From: Streptomyces sp. V3I8
GTDB taxonomy: Bacteria; Actinomycetota; Actinomycetes; Streptomycetales; Streptomycetaceae
Direction: 5' to 3'
NCBI RefSeq assembly: GCF_030817535.1
Contig: NZ_JAUSZL010000002.1
Span: 4,154,001-4,218,000 of the forward strand
Length of the DNA stretch: 64,000 bases
Shown: positions 37,868 through 46,836 of the stretch, piece by piece
Layout of the letters: the number at the start of each line of letters is the position of its first letter
Position numbering within the stretch: position 1 is the stretch's first letter
Position numbers and translations under genes: made by a program
The notes under the pieces: model-generated
The model's input: the letters and a program-made list of their open reading frames with translations, nothing else
Databases searched by the model: none
Told to the model about the DNA's origin: nothing

Positions 37868-39421
37868 ATGGCCCGCGTCCCCGCTGCCGCCGCTCTGCTC
37901 CGCGTGCGAAAGGCTCCCCGCATCCTCGTACGCCACTACCGCGCCCGCCGTCCCCGCCCCGTCGTCGAACTCGTCTCCCAGCCGCACCCGTACACCCGCG
38001 CGCTCGGTCTCGTCGCCGTCGTCCTGCTCGGTGCGTGGCTGGGCCTGCTGATCGTCGGGAACGTGCGCGCCCCGGTCGGCCCCATGGACACCACGATGAC
38101 CCTGCGGCCCTCCCTCACCGGTGGCACGAAGATCAACGTCTCCCCGCTCGGCGCCCTCGAACTGCGCAGCCACACCGCGCCCCTGCGTCTCGACGTGGAC
38201 GTGGACCAGCTCGACCCGGTCCGCTCGCAGGCCCTCGTCGACCACCCGGAACGGCTCTCCGGCCTCCAGGACGAGGTCGCCGAGGACGTCGGCGCCGGCA
38301 CGCTCGACCTGGCCGTACGGTCCTGTGTCGCCGTCGTCTCCGGCGCGACCGCGCTGGGGCTCGCGGTCTACCGCCGCCCGCGCCGGGCCCTCGCTGCGGG
38401 CGGCCTGGCGCTGGCCCTGCTGGCCGCGTGCGGGGCGACGGCCTTCGCGACCTGGAACCCCAAGTCGGTCCTGGAGCCGAAGTTCTCCGGTCTGCTCTCC
38501 TCGGCCCCCTCGGTCGTCGGCAACGCCCGCAGCATCGTCAGCGAGTTCGACGTCTACCAGAAGGAGCTGGCCCGCCTGGTGACGAACGTGACGAAGCTGT
38601 ACGACGCCACGTCCACGCTGCCCGCGTACGCGCCGGACCCCTCCACCATCCGGGTCCTGCACGTCTCCGACATCCACCTCAACCCGGCGAGCTGGAAGAT
38701 CATCGCCTCGCTGGTGAAGCAGTACAGGATCGACGTCGTCGTCGACTCCGGGGACACGATGGACCACGGGACGGCGGCCGAGAACGGCTTCCTGGACCCG
38801 GTGGCCGACCTCGGCGCCCCGTACGTCTGGGTGCGCGGCAACCACGACTCGCGGACCACGCAGGACCACCTGAAGCGCATGAAGAACGTGCACGTGCTCG
38901 ACGACGGCCGGGCCGTGTCGGTCGCGGGGCTGCGGTTCGCGGGCGTCGGGGACCCGCAGTTCACCCCCGACCGCTCGGCCGCGGTGGGCGGCGACCGGTC
39001 GGAGGAGCTCGCGGGGGCCCGCCTCGCCTCCTCCCTGCGCGACCAGGAGACGGCCGGCACGCCGGTCGACATCGCCGTGGCGCACAACCCGACGGCCGCG
39101 CGCGAGACGGACGGCGACGTGCCCCTGGTCCTGGCGGGCCATGTCCACCACCAGGAGATGGAGGTCATGAAATACGGCACGCGGCTGCGCATCGAGGGCT
39201 CCACGGGAGGCAGCGGACTGCGCGCGGTGGAGGGCAGGAACCCCGACCCGATCGAGACGTCGATCCTCTACCTGGACCGCGACACCCGCCGTCTGCAGGC
39301 CTGGGACGAGATCAGGCTCGGGGGTCTCGGACTCACCACGGCCGAGGTCAGCCGGCATCTCCCCGAGGAGAACCGGCCCGGTGCGCCGTCCACCGTCACC
39401 CCGTCCGCCCCCACCCCCTAA
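37868..39421 (+). CDS. Membrane-anchored metallophosphoesterase
   Basis: The protein has 517 residues from ATG 37868. A basic N-terminus precedes a membrane segment (about 44-66), and two more segments lie at about 150-170 and 178-198. The C-terminal half is a calcineurin-like phosphoesterase: Val-Ser-Asp-Ile-His-Leu-Asn near 264, Ser-Gly-Asp-Thr near 294, Gly-Asn-His-Asp near 323, and Gly-His-Val-His-His near 423. These are the metal ligands in order. The catalytic domain probably faces outward, but topology is uncertain. Substrate is unknown. It diverges from the zincin gene. Confidence 0.88.
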   Translation: MARVPAAAALLRVRKAPRILVRHYRARRPRPVVELVSQPHPYTRALGLVAVVLLGAWLGLLIVGNVRAPVGPMDTTMTLRPSLTGGTKINVSPLGALELRSHTAPLRLDVDVDQLDPVRSQALVDHPERLSGLQDEVAEDVGAGTLDLAVRSCVAVVSGATALGLAVYRRPRRALAAGGLALALLAACGATAFATWNPKSVLEPKFSGLLSSAPSVVGNARSIVSEFDVYQKELARLVTNVTKLYDATSTLPAYAPDPSTIRVLHVSDIHLNPASWKIIASLVKQYRIDVVVDSGDTMDHGTAAENGFLDPVADLGAPYVWVRGNHDSRTTQDHLKRMKNVHVLDDGRAVSVAGLRFAGVGDPQFTPDRSAAVGGDRSEELAGARLASSLRDQETAGTPVDIAVAHNPTAARETDGDVPLVLAGHVHHQEMEVMKYGTRLRIEGSTGGSGLRAVEGRNPDPIETSILYLDRDTRRLQAWDEIRLGGLGLTTAEVSRHLPEENRPGAPSTVTPSAPTP

Positions 39422-39501
39422 ACCGTTTTGGCGATCCCTCCCGACATCCCATATGCTTCTCACGTCCCCGACGCGCTGCGAAGCGCCCAGGCGGGCCGAT
39501 A

Positions 39502-39574
39502 GCCCTCATCGTCTAGCGGCCTAGGACGCCGCCCTTTCAAGGCGGTAGCACGGGTTCGAATCCCGTTGGGGGCA
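39502..39574 (+). tRNA. tRNA-Glu (TTC)
   Basis: A 73-nt cloverleaf starting GCCCTCATCG, with anticodon loop CTTTCAA and T arm CGGGTTCGAATCCCG. The acceptor GCCCTCA pairs with TGGGGGC through G-U pairs, and the discriminator is A. First of a three-tRNA cluster. Confidence 0.95.
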
Positions 39575-39630
39575 CGCAACACCGTGTGCGACGTGCGACA
39601 CTGAGTCCGCTCGTCCGCGCACAAAAGCTG

Positions 39631-39705
39631 GGTCCTGTGGAGCAGTTTGGAGTGCTCGCCACCCTGTCAAGGTGGAGGCCGCGGGTTCAAATCCCGTCAG
39701 GACCG
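39631..39705 (+). tRNA. tRNA-Asp (GTC)
   Basis: A 75-nt cloverleaf starting GGTCCTG and ending CAGGACCG, with anticodon loop CTGTCAA. It is identical in sequence to the copy at 45172-45246. Confidence 0.95.
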
Positions 39706-39732
39706 CTTGCAGATCACTTCGGTGAACTGCGT

Positions 39733-39806
39733 GGCTGGGTAGCTCAGTTGGTACGAGCGATCGCCTGAAAAGCGATAGGTCGCCGGTTCGATCCCGGCCC
39801 CAGCCA
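39733..39806 (+). tRNA. tRNA-Phe (GAA)
   Basis: A 74-nt cloverleaf starting GGCTGGG and ending CCCAGCCA, with anticodon loop CTGAAAA. CCA is encoded at 39807-39809, unlike the other tRNAs here. A terminator follows. Confidence 0.94.
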
Positions 39807-39812
39807 CCACCC

Positions 39813-39842
39813 GAAGGCCCCGTCCACCAGGACGGGGCCTTC
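39813..39842 (+). terminator. Terminator of the tRNA-Glu/Asp/Phe cluster
   Basis: Perfect 13-bp arms GAAGGCCCCGTCC and GGACGGGGCCTTC enclose an ACCA loop just after tRNA-Phe. It may also serve the convergent membrane-protein gene. Confidence 0.8.
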
Positions 39843-39866
39843 GTCGTGCGCCCGGTACGGGCGGGC

Positions 39867-40967
39867 TCAGGCCGCCGCCCCGCCCGCGGAGGCCTCCGGG
39901 GGCGGGCCGCCCGCCGCGTGGGCCGGGCCCTCCCCCCTGCCGCCCGGGTGGCGGTGGCGCCAGGTCCAGAAGACCGCGCAGGACACCAGGGCCCAGCCGG
40001 CCAGGACCAGGAACGGGAACACGTGCTGGTGGCCGGGGAAGTACACCGCCGTGTGCTGGGCGTTGACCGAGCCCCCGGGCGGGAGCCAGCGGCCGATGAC
40101 GCCCAGGGGCGACGGGAGCAGCGGCCAGGAGACCGCGCCGCCCGAGGACGGGTTGCCGAGCAGGACCATCAGCCCCCAGGTGGGGAGCATCGCCCAGCGC
40201 CCGAACAGCGTGTTGAACATCGTGAAGACCATGCCGGACGTGAACATGGTCAGCGCGAGGATCAGCCAGGACTCGACGAACGGCAGATCGAGCGCGCCGA
40301 GCGCCCAGTCGACCACCGCCGCGATCACGAACCCGCCGAGCAGCGCGTACGCGGCCGTGAACGCGATGCGCTCCAGCGGGTTCAGCGCCCGTGCGTGCAC
40401 GCTGAGCTGGATGGCCCCGACGAAGCCGATGATCACGGCCGCCAGCGAGATGTAGAAGATCGCCAGGCCGCGCGGGTCGCCCTCCTGCAGCGGTTTGATG
40501 TCCCGGACCGTGACCGCCACCCCCGTGGCCCTGCCGACGGCCGGCGCGGCCTGCTCCAGCAGTTCCGCGACCGAGGCCCCGGACGCCGCGGACACGTCGA
40601 GGACCACCGCGCCGCCCGAGTCCCGCACGTCGAGGATCGCGAAGACCTTCTGGTCGTTTACCGCTTCGAGGGCCGCCGCCCTGCTGTCGTACGCGTGGAG
40701 CTTCAGAGAGGCGTCGAGCGCCTTCTCCATCCCCGCGACGAAGGCCTTGCCCCGTCCCTCGTCGTACGCGCCCACCGTCGCGGTCGGCACATGACGCGGG
40801 GTCGGGTTCGCCATGGAGTACGTGTACGAGCCCGCGAAGAGGCCCGCGGCGGCGGCGAGGATCAGCACCAGCACCGACGCGGGGAGGAAGGGGGACTCCT
40901 TGAAGAAGCCCCAGCGTTCACGTCGCGTGGGCGGCCTGCCATGGGCACCGTGCGGCATTTCGGACAT
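39867..40967 (-). CDS. ABC-2/YhgE-like multi-pass membrane protein
   Basis: The protein has 366 residues. A cytosolic N-terminus with Arg-Arg-Glu-Arg-Trp-Gly-Phe-Phe-Lys is followed by one membrane segment (about 30-52). A roughly 130-residue external domain comes next, then five hydrophobic segments (about 172-345) and an Ala/Gly-rich tail. This is the layout of YhgE/Pip or ABC-2-type permease-like proteins. No ATPase gene is adjacent, so an independent role in export or envelope function is possible. The start could also be the Met at residue 4. Confidence 0.75.
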   Translation of the reverse strand: MSEMPHGAHGRPPTRRERWGFFKESPFLPASVLVLILAAAAGLFAGSYTYSMANPTPRHVPTATVGAYDEGRGKAFVAGMEKALDASLKLHAYDSRAAALEAVNDQKVFAILDVRDSGGAVVLDVSAASGASVAELLEQAAPAVGRATGVAVTVRDIKPLQEGDPRGLAIFYISLAAVIIGFVGAIQLSVHARALNPLERIAFTAAYALLGGFVIAAVVDWALGALDLPFVESWLILALTMFTSGMVFTMFNTLFGRWAMLPTWGLMVLLGNPSSGGAVSWPLLPSPLGVIGRWLPPGGSVNAQHTAVYFPGHQHVFPFLVLAGWALVSCAVFWTWRHRHPGGRGEGPAHAAGGPPPEASAGGAAA

Positions 40968-41070
40968 GAGCCCACGCTAAAGGGGCGTAACGGATATTTC
41001 TCCGCGACGCCCGCCTCGGGCGCAAAAGCGTTCGCCCCAAGTTTCCCCGAGGTGAGATCCTGGACCGCGT

Positions 41071-44000
41071 ATGTCTACGCACCCTGTCCCCGCCCTCGGC
41101 GATCTCGCCTCCCGTCTGGCCGAGCTGTCCCTGCGCGACGCGCACCGGCTCGGGCGCAGGCTCGAGGGCGCGCGCCGGATCCGCAAGCCCGAGGCCCGCG
41201 CCGCCGTCACCGCCGAGATCGGGGCGGAGGTGGCGAAGGCCGAGACCCGCATGGCCGAGCGGCGCACCCGTGTGCCCGCCGTCACGTACCCCGAGCAGCT
41301 GCCCGTCAGCCAGAAGAAGGACGAGATCGCGGCCGCCATCCGTGATCACCAGGTCGTGATCGTCGCGGGCGAGACCGGCTCCGGCAAGACGACCCAGATC
41401 CCGAAGATCTGCCTCGAACTGGGTCGCGGCGTCCGCGGCATGATCGGGCACACCCAGCCCCGCCGGATCGCCGCCCGTACCGTCGCCGAGCGGGTCGCCG
41501 AGGAGCTGGACGTCCCGCTCGGCGAGGCCGTCGGCTGGAAGGTCCGCTTCACCGACCAGGTGAACCCGGACGGCACCTTCGTGAAGCTGATGACGGACGG
41601 CATCCTGCTCGCCGAGGTCCAGACCGACCGCGAGCTGCGCGCCTACGACACGATCATCATCGACGAGGCGCACGAGCGGTCCCTGAACATCGACTTCCTG
41701 CTCGGCTACCTGGCCCAGCTGCTGCCGAAGCGGCCGGACCTCAAGGTCGTCATCACCTCCGCGACCATCGACCCCGAGCGCTTCTCCCGGCACTTCGGGG
41801 ACGCGCCGATCGTCGAGGTCAGCGGCCGCACGTACCCCGTCGAGGTCCGCTACCGCCCGCTCCTGGAGGAGGAGGGCGACGACGCCGACCGCGACCAGAT
41901 CACCGCGATCTGCGACGCCGTCGAGGAGCTGCAGGGCGAGGGCAAGGGCGACATCCTCGTCTTCCTGTCCGGGGAGCGGGAGATCCGGGACACCGCCGAC
42001 GCGCTGGAGAAGAAGAAGTACCGGTTCACGGAGGTGCTGCCCCTCTACGCGCGGCTCTCGCACGCCGAGCAGCACCGCGTCTTCCAGCAGCACACCGGAC
42101 GCAGGATCGTTCTGGCGACCAACGTCGCCGAGACCTCCCTCACCGTCCCCGGCATCAAGTACGTGATCGACCCGGGCAACGCCCGCATCTCCCGGTACAG
42201 CCACCGCACGAAGGTGCAGCGTCTGCCCATCGAGGCGGTCTCGCAGGCCAGCGCCAACCAGCGCAAGGGCCGCTGCGGCCGTACCAGCGACGGCATCTGC
42301 ATCCGGCTGTACTCCGAGGACGACTTCCTCGCCCGGCCGGAGTTCACCGACGCCGAGATCCTGCGGACGAACCTGGCGTCCGTCATCCTGCAGATGACCG
42401 CGGCCGGGCTCGGCGAGATCGAGAAGTTCCCGTTCATCGACCCTCCGGACCACCGCAACATCCGCGACGGCGTCCAGCTCCTCCAGGAGCTCAACGCCCT
42501 CGACCCGGCGGAGAAGGACCCGCGCAGGCGCCTCACCGACACCGGCCGCAAGCTCTCCCAGCTGCCCGTCGACCCGCGGCTGGCCCGGATGGTCCTGGAG
42601 GCCGACAAGAACGGCTGTGTGCGCGAGGTCATGGTGATCGCCGCCGCGCTCTCCATCCAGGACCCGCGCGAGCGGCCGGCCGAGAAGCAGGCGCAGGCGG
42701 ACCAGCAGCACGCCCGCTTCAAGGACGAGACGTCCGACTTCCTGGCGTACCTCAACCTCTGGCGGTACGTGCGCGAGCAGCAGAAGGAGCGCGGCTCGTC
42801 GTCGTTCCGCCGCATGTGCAAGCAGGAGTACCTGAACTTCCTGCGGATCCGCGAGTGGCAGGACATCTACACACAGCTGCGGACCGTCGCCAAACAGCTG
42901 GGCATCCATCCCAACGAGGACGACGCGCCCGAGCAGCAGGTCCATCTGTCCCTCCTCGCCGGACTGCTCTCCCACATCGGCATGAAGGACGTGAAGGAGA
43001 GCGCGACCGGGACGGGGACCGGGAAGGACGGCGGGCGCGAGGGCGGCAGGAGCACCACGAGGAACGAGTACGTGGGCGCCCGCAACGCCAAGTTCGCGAT
43101 CTTCCCCGGTTCGGCACTCTTCAAGAAGCCCCCGCGCTTCGTGATGTCCGCCGAGCTCGTCGAGACGTCCCGGCTGTGGGCCCGCGTCAACGCGCGGATC
43201 GAGCCCGAGTGGATCGAACCGCTCGCGGAGCACCTGCTGAAGCGCACCTACAGCGAGCCGCACTGGGAGAAGGACCAGGCCGCGGTGATGGCGTACGAGA
43301 AGGTCACGCTGTACGGCGTGCCGATCGTCGCCCAGCGGAAGGTCAACTACGGGCGCATCGACCCGGAGACCAGTCGTGAGCTGTTCATCCGCAACGCGCT
43401 CGTCGAGGGCGACTGGCGTACGCACCACAAGTTCTTCGCCGACAACCGCCGGCTCCTGACCGAGGTCGAGGAGCTGGAGCACCGGGCCCGGCGCCGGGAC
43501 ATCCTGGTCGACGACGACACGCTCTTCGACTTCTACGAGGAGCGGGTGCCCGAACACGTCGTGTCCGGCGCCCACTTCGACTCCTGGTGGAAGCACAAGC
43601 ACAAGGAGGAGCCCGAGCTCCTCGACTTCGAGCGTTCGATGCTCATCCGGGAGTCGGCGGGGGCGGTCACGAAGGACGACTATCCGGACGCGTGGTGGCA
43701 GGGGCGGCTGAAGTTCCGGGTCACGTACCAGTTCGAGCCGGGTGCCGATGCGGACGGCGTGACCGTCCACATCCCGCTCCAGGTGCTGAACCAGGTCACG
43801 GACGAGGGCTTCGAGTGGCAGATCCCGGGGCTGCGCGAGCAGGTCGTCACCGAGCTGATCCGCTCCCTGCCGAAGCCGATCCGCCGCAACTACGTGCCCG
43901 CGCCCGACTTCGCCCGCCGGTTCCTGGAGCGGGCGGTGCCGCTGCAGGAACCTCTGACGGTGACGCTGGCACGCGACCTCCGGCGCATGGTCGGCGTACC

Positions 44001-45078
44001 GCTCACGGCCGACGACTTCGACTGGTCCCGGCTCGACGACCACCTGAAGATCACTTTTCGGATCGTCGACGAGCGGCGCCGCAAGCTGGCCGAGGACAAG
44101 GACCTGGAGGTCCTGAAGCTGCGGCTGAAGCCGAAGGCGCGCCAGGCGATCTCGCAGGCCGCGGCGGCGACCGCCGAACGGCAGGGCGGGGAGTCCCTGG
44201 AGCGCTCGGGGCTGACCGACTGGACCATCGGCTCCCTCACCCGCCTCTTCGAGACGCGCCGGGCCGGCCAGCCGGTGAAGGCGTACCCGGCGCTGGTGGA
44301 CGACGGTCCGAAGGCGGACACCGTCTCCGTACGCCTCTTCGACACCGAGGCCGAGCAGCAGCAGGCGATGTGGAGGGGCACACGGCGGCTCATCCTGCGC
44401 AACATCCCGGTCAACCCGGGGAAGTTCGCCTCGGACAAGCTGACCAACGCGCAGAAGCTCGCCCTGTCCGCGAACCCCCACGGATCGGTGCAGGCCCTGT
44501 TCGACGACTGCGCCACGGCCGCCGCCGACAAGCTCATCGGGGACTTCGGGGGCCCGGCGTGGGACGAGGAGTCGTACCGGAAGCTGTACGAGAAGGTGCG
44601 CGCGGAGATCGTCGACACGACGGTCCGCACGGTCGGGCAGGTCGAGCAGGTGCTGGCCGCCTGGCAGGCCTGTGAGCGCCGCCTGAAGGGCGTACGGAGC
44701 CCTGTGCTCCTGGCGAACCTGGCGGACGTACGGACGCAGCTGGACGCCCTCGTGCGGCCCGGCTTCATCACGGCGACGGGCCTGCGGCGGCTGCCGGACC
44801 TGATGCGCTACCTGGTCGCGGCGGACCGCCGGCTCCAGCAGATGCCGACCAACGTCCAGCGGGACACCAGCCGGATGGAGAAGGTCCACGAGATGCAGGA
44901 CGAATACGCCTGGCTGCTCGAGCAGCTGCCGCCGGGCCGGCCCGTCCCGTCCTCCGTGCTGGACATCCGCTGGATGATCGAGGAGCTGCGGGTCAGCTAC
45001 TTCGCGCACGCGCTGGGCACGGCGTACCCCGTCTCCGACAAGCGGATCGTGAAGGCGATCGACGCGGCCGCACCGTAA
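41071..45078 (+). CDS. hrpA: ATP-dependent RNA helicase HrpA, long form
   Basis: The protein has 1335 residues. Walker A Gly-Glu-Thr-Gly-Ser-Gly-Lys-Thr-Thr lies near 100-108, Asp-Glu-Ala-His near 198-201, Ser-Ala-Thr-Ile near 229, and Gln-Arg-Lys-Gly-Arg-Cys-Gly-Arg near 395. Helicase-associated, OB-fold and the long C-terminal domain (DUF3418) follow. HrpA is a DEAH-box helicase linked to mRNA processing and ribosome rescue in E. coli. Length is normal for the long bacterial form. A Gly/Arg-rich insert lies near residue 648 (Gly-Thr-Gly-Thr-Gly-Lys-Asp-Gly-Gly). It is followed by tRNA-Asp. Confidence 0.95.
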   Translation: MSTHPVPALGDLASRLAELSLRDAHRLGRRLEGARRIRKPEARAAVTAEIGAEVAKAETRMAERRTRVPAVTYPEQLPVSQKKDEIAAAIRDHQVVIVAGETGSGKTTQIPKICLELGRGVRGMIGHTQPRRIAARTVAERVAEELDVPLGEAVGWKVRFTDQVNPDGTFVKLMTDGILLAEVQTDRELRAYDTIIIDEAHERSLNIDFLLGYLAQLLPKRPDLKVVITSATIDPERFSRHFGDAPIVEVSGRTYPVEVRYRPLLEEEGDDADRDQITAICDAVEELQGEGKGDILVFLSGEREIRDTADALEKKKYRFTEVLPLYARLSHAEQHRVFQQHTGRRIVLATNVAETSLTVPGIKYVIDPGNARISRYSHRTKVQRLPIEAVSQASANQRKGRCGRTSDGICIRLYSEDDFLARPEFTDAEILRTNLASVILQMTAAGLGEIEKFPFIDPPDHRNIRDGVQLLQELNALDPAEKDPRRRLTDTGRKLSQLPVDPRLARMVLEADKNGCVREVMVIAAALSIQDPRERPAEKQAQADQQHARFKDETSDFLAYLNLWRYVREQQKERGSSSFRRMCKQEYLNFLRIREWQDIYTQLRTVAKQLGIHPNEDDAPEQQVHLSLLAGLLSHIGMKDVKESATGTGTGKDGGREGGRSTTRNEYVGARNAKFAIFPGSALFKKPPRFVMSAELVETSRLWARVNARIEPEWIEPLAEHLLKRTYSEPHWEKDQAAVMAYEKVTLYGVPIVAQRKVNYGRIDPETSRELFIRNALVEGDWRTHHKFFADNRRLLTEVEELEHRARRRDILVDDDTLFDFYEERVPEHVVSGAHFDSWWKHKHKEEPELLDFERSMLIRESAGAVTKDDYPDAWWQGRLKFRVTYQFEPGADADGVTVHIPLQVLNQVTDEGFEWQIPGLREQVVTELIRSLPKPIRRNYVPAPDFARRFLERAVPLQEPLTVTLARDLRRMVGVPLTADDFDWSRLDDHLKITFRIVDERRRKLAEDKDLEVLKLRLKPKARQAISQAAAATAERQGGESLERSGLTDWTIGSLTRLFETRRAGQPVKAYPALVDDGPKADTVSVRLFDTEAEQQQAMWRGTRRLILRNIPVNPGKFASDKLTNAQKLALSANPHGSVQALFDDCATAAADKLIGDFGGPAWDEESYRKLYEKVRAEIVDTTVRTVGQVEQVLAAWQACERRLKGVRSPVLLANLADVRTQLDALVRPGFITATGLRRLPDLMRYLVAADRRLQQMPTNVQRDTSRMEKVHEMQDEYAWLLEQLPPGRPVPSSVLDIRWMIEELRVSYFAHALGTAYPVSDKRIVKAIDAAAP

Positions 45079-45171
45079 CGGTGCCCGCACACCGGGTGAG
45101 TTCGCTAGGGAGGCCAACCCTCCTGTAGAGTCCTGTCTCGCAGCGCAACGCAAGATCGCACTGCGAAACCT

Positions 45172-45246
45172 GGTCCTGTGGAGCAGTTTGGAGTGCTCGC
45201 CACCCTGTCAAGGTGGAGGCCGCGGGTTCAAATCCCGTCAGGACCG
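45172..45246 (+). tRNA. tRNA-Asp (GTC), second copy
   Basis: It has the same 75-nt sequence as 39631-39705, with anticodon loop CTGTCAA. It has its own terminator downstream and lies between hrpA and the DUF6274-like gene. Confidence 0.95.
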
Positions 45247-45260
45247 CAGAAGAAGAAAAG

Positions 45261-45292
45261 AAGGCCCCGCATCCTCGTGGATGCGGGGCCTT
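45261..45292 (+). terminator. Terminator of tRNA-Asp
   Basis: The arms AAGGCCCCGCATCC and GGATGCGGGGCCTT (14 bp) enclose a TCGT loop. Confidence 0.8.
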
Positions 45293-45438
45293 CCGCATGC
45301 CGCGGCGCCGGTGTCCGCACCACATCCGCCCCACGATCCTCCCCGGCCCCGCCCGCCGGCCCACGGTCTTGACGCCGTCACATTCCGCAAGTACTCAGGG
45401 GTCAGACCCCGAGTCCTGAGCCACCACCGGAGGTGACC

Positions 45439-45630
45439 ATGGCGGCGACAGTCCGGCATGAGACACGAGCCCTCCTCCGCGCCCACCTGTCGGCCGCCTC
45501 CGGCCACCCCCACAGGACGAAGCACTGTCCCGTCTGCCATCGCCTCCTGCGTCTCGCCTCGGCCTCGGACCCGGACCCGGAGAGCACCGCGGAGAGCGCC
45601 ACGGAGGACCAGGCCTCCTCCCCGGCCTGA
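45439..45630 (+). CDS. Small DUF6274-like protein, 63 aa
   Basis: ATG 45439 is preceded by GGAGGTG at 45429-45435, which decides against the earlier ATG at 45433. It begins Ala-Ala-Thr-Val-Arg-His-Glu-Thr-Arg-Ala-Leu-Leu-Arg-Ala-His-Leu and has His-Cys-Pro-Val-Cys-His-Arg-Leu near residues 29-36, then an acidic tail. The His/Cys motif could bind zinc. I recall this short pattern as a conserved Streptomyces protein near bldC. Function is unknown. Confidence 0.7.
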   Translation: MAATVRHETRALLRAHLSAASGHPHRTKHCPVCHRLLRLASASDPDPESTAESATEDQASSPA

Positions 45631-45793
45631 GGGGTCCGTGCCAACTGCCCCTCGCGCGGGCCCAGATGAACAGGGCCTCCTTTAGCGCAGGTACGCCACG
45701 CACAACAAGGAGCGGGCGGTGTGACGGGTGTCACCGCATAAGTTTTCAAACATGCGAAATTTACCCCTCACCTACAACAGGTCAATTTAATAT

Positions 45794-45805
45794 GTGCAAT
45801 TGCAC
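45794..45805. promoter_or_regulatory. 12-bp palindrome in AT-rich DNA
   Basis: GTGCAATTGCAC is a perfect palindrome within a locally AT-rich segment. It may be a regulator site, but no gene start lies close by on either strand. Confidence 0.4.
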
Positions 45806-45910
45806 TCCACCCCGGAGGCGGTCCACAGCTGATCCGACAGCCTCGCCCAGACCACGACAAGGCCACTCACAGACACACCCGGCGAGCGCGCACACCCGAT
45901 GACCAGCGCA

Positions 45911-45952
45911 CAAAAAAGATCGCGCTGGACTCGGCGGAGTCCAGCGCGATCT
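45911..45952 (-). terminator. Strong terminator downstream of bldC
   Basis: Perfect 16-bp arms AGATCGCGCTGGACTC and GAGTCCAGCGCGATCT enclose a GGCG loop and are followed on the minus strand by six T residues. It lies about 150 nt beyond the bldC stop, implying a sizeable 3' untranslated region. Confidence 0.9.
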
Positions 45953-46099
45953 ACGACGCACCCACACTGCTGGTGGTTCTTGCTCGGGCGTGGACCCCGT
46001 TGGGGCGGGATCCGCGTCGCTTGGAGCTTGGGTCAAGGGCCCTTCGACAAGTCGGGGGAACTGCCGAAATGCCCTGCTATGCAGCTATGCAGTTGTTGT

Positions 46100-46306
46100 T
46101 CAGGCTTCGCTGCGCTGCTGCGGAATGCCCGCCAGCAGAGCGCGGACCTCTGCTTCGCGGTAACGGCGATGCCCGCCGAGCGTACGGATCGACGTGAGCT
46201 TGCCGGCCTTCGCCCACCGCGTGACCGTCTTCGGGTCCACGCGGAACATCGTGGCGACCTCAGCCGGGGTCAGCAGCGGCTCGGCATCAGGGGTGCGAGC
46301 GGTCAT
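46100..46306 (-). CDS. bldC: BldC, MerR-like developmental regulator
   Basis: The protein has 68 residues: a short N-terminus, then a MerR-type winged helix-turn-helix. It contains Leu-Leu-Thr-Pro-Ala-Glu-Val-Ala-Thr-Met-Phe-Arg-Val-Asp-Pro-Lys-Thr-Val-Thr-Arg, then Gly-Gly-His-Arg-Arg-Tyr-Arg in the wing. This is the characteristic sequence of BldC, which binds DNA head to tail on direct repeats and delays sporulation by repressing development genes. Length matches. The gene has a long upstream non-coding region with repeats and a strong terminator behind it. Identification is firm. Confidence 0.97.
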   Translation of the reverse strand: MTARTPDAEPLLTPAEVATMFRVDPKTVTRWAKAGKLTSIRTLGGHRRYREAEVRALLAGIPQQRSEA

Positions 46307-46536
46307 GAGCGGCCTCCTCGGGAGAACCGATCGTTCTCGGTTCTTTCCTCTAAATTCTGCACCTTGACCCGCGTTGCCCGAAATGGCGGATGCGGGTCGA
46401 GTCGGTTATAGGACGAACGGCTTGTCCTCGGCACTACAACTACACCATCCGTCCAGCCACGTCGGCCAAACCGATGGAATTGCCCTCCCAGGTGTTCATC
46501 AGCGACGGAAGCCGATGGACCATGCCATAGCGGACA

Positions 46537-46580
46537 GTCACACCACTGTGACGATCAGTCACAGGACGATCAGGAGTCAC
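46537..46580. promoter_or_regulatory. Inverted and direct GTCAC repeats upstream of bldC
   Basis: GTCACACCACTGTGAC is a palindrome with 4-bp spacer. ACGATCAG occurs twice, 15 bp apart, each followed by GTCAC. BldC binds direct repeats, so these may be autoregulatory or other regulator sites. About 230 bp separate them from the bldC start. Confidence 0.45.
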
Positions 46581-46722
46581 AAGAAACCCCCATAGCGCGC
46601 AATACCAAGATTCCACCCATACGCGGGCAGAAGGAGCCCTCCCCGGACTCCTTGTCCTATTTTGGCATGAGGAGGGGCGTTAGGCGCAAGGTCCGCGTAA
46701 GTGCCGTCCGTCACGCTTACCC

Positions 46723-46747
46723 CGTTAGACCCGGATCGGGACTAACG
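46723..46747. repeat. Inverted repeat behind the 46837-47703 gene
   Basis: The arms CGTTAG-A-CCCG and CGGG-A-CTAACG with a 3-bp centre form a 25-bp hairpin with one mismatch. It lies 90 bp beyond the stop of the minus-strand gene and may be its terminator, although no T tract follows. Confidence 0.5.
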
Positions 46748-46836
46748 TCCTGCGGACAGCATGACGCACAGCGACCGCTGATTCAAAAAGAAGGTTCCGA
46801 AGAGGCGTACGAGCGGCCCCAGTTCGCCGCGCCGCC

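Larger units (their letters stand above)
45631..46099. other. Non-coding region between the DUF6274-like gene and bldC
   Basis: This 469-bp stretch holds no convincing gene. Its first part (45740-45808) is unusually AT-rich for this genome and contains the perfect 12-bp palindrome GTGCAATTGCAC (45794-45805). A strong minus-strand terminator lies at 45911-45952. The rest, up to bldC, shows nothing recognisable. Confidence 0.6.
46307..46836. other. Long non-coding region upstream of bldC
   Basis: This 530-bp gap holds no supported gene. Notable parts: the palindrome GTCACA-4-TGTGAC (46537-46552), repeated ACGATCAG with following GTCAC (46551-46562 and 46566-46580), and an inverted repeat CGTTAG...CTAACG (46723-46747) near the end of the neighbouring gene. 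It is relatively AT-rich and must contain the bldC promoter and leader. Confidence 0.6.

Noticed and set aside
39586..39768. Small frame over the tRNA cluster
   Set aside because: It overlaps two well-formed tRNA genes.
40918..45153. 1411-codon open frame antisense to hrpA
   Set aside because: It is the mirror of a high-GC coding frame; the plus-strand HrpA has clear helicase motifs, and the antisense translation is low-complexity without any family.
45458..45902. Further short frames behind the DUF6274-like gene
   Set aside because: They lack ribosome binding sites, and composition shifts to AT-rich non-coding DNA.
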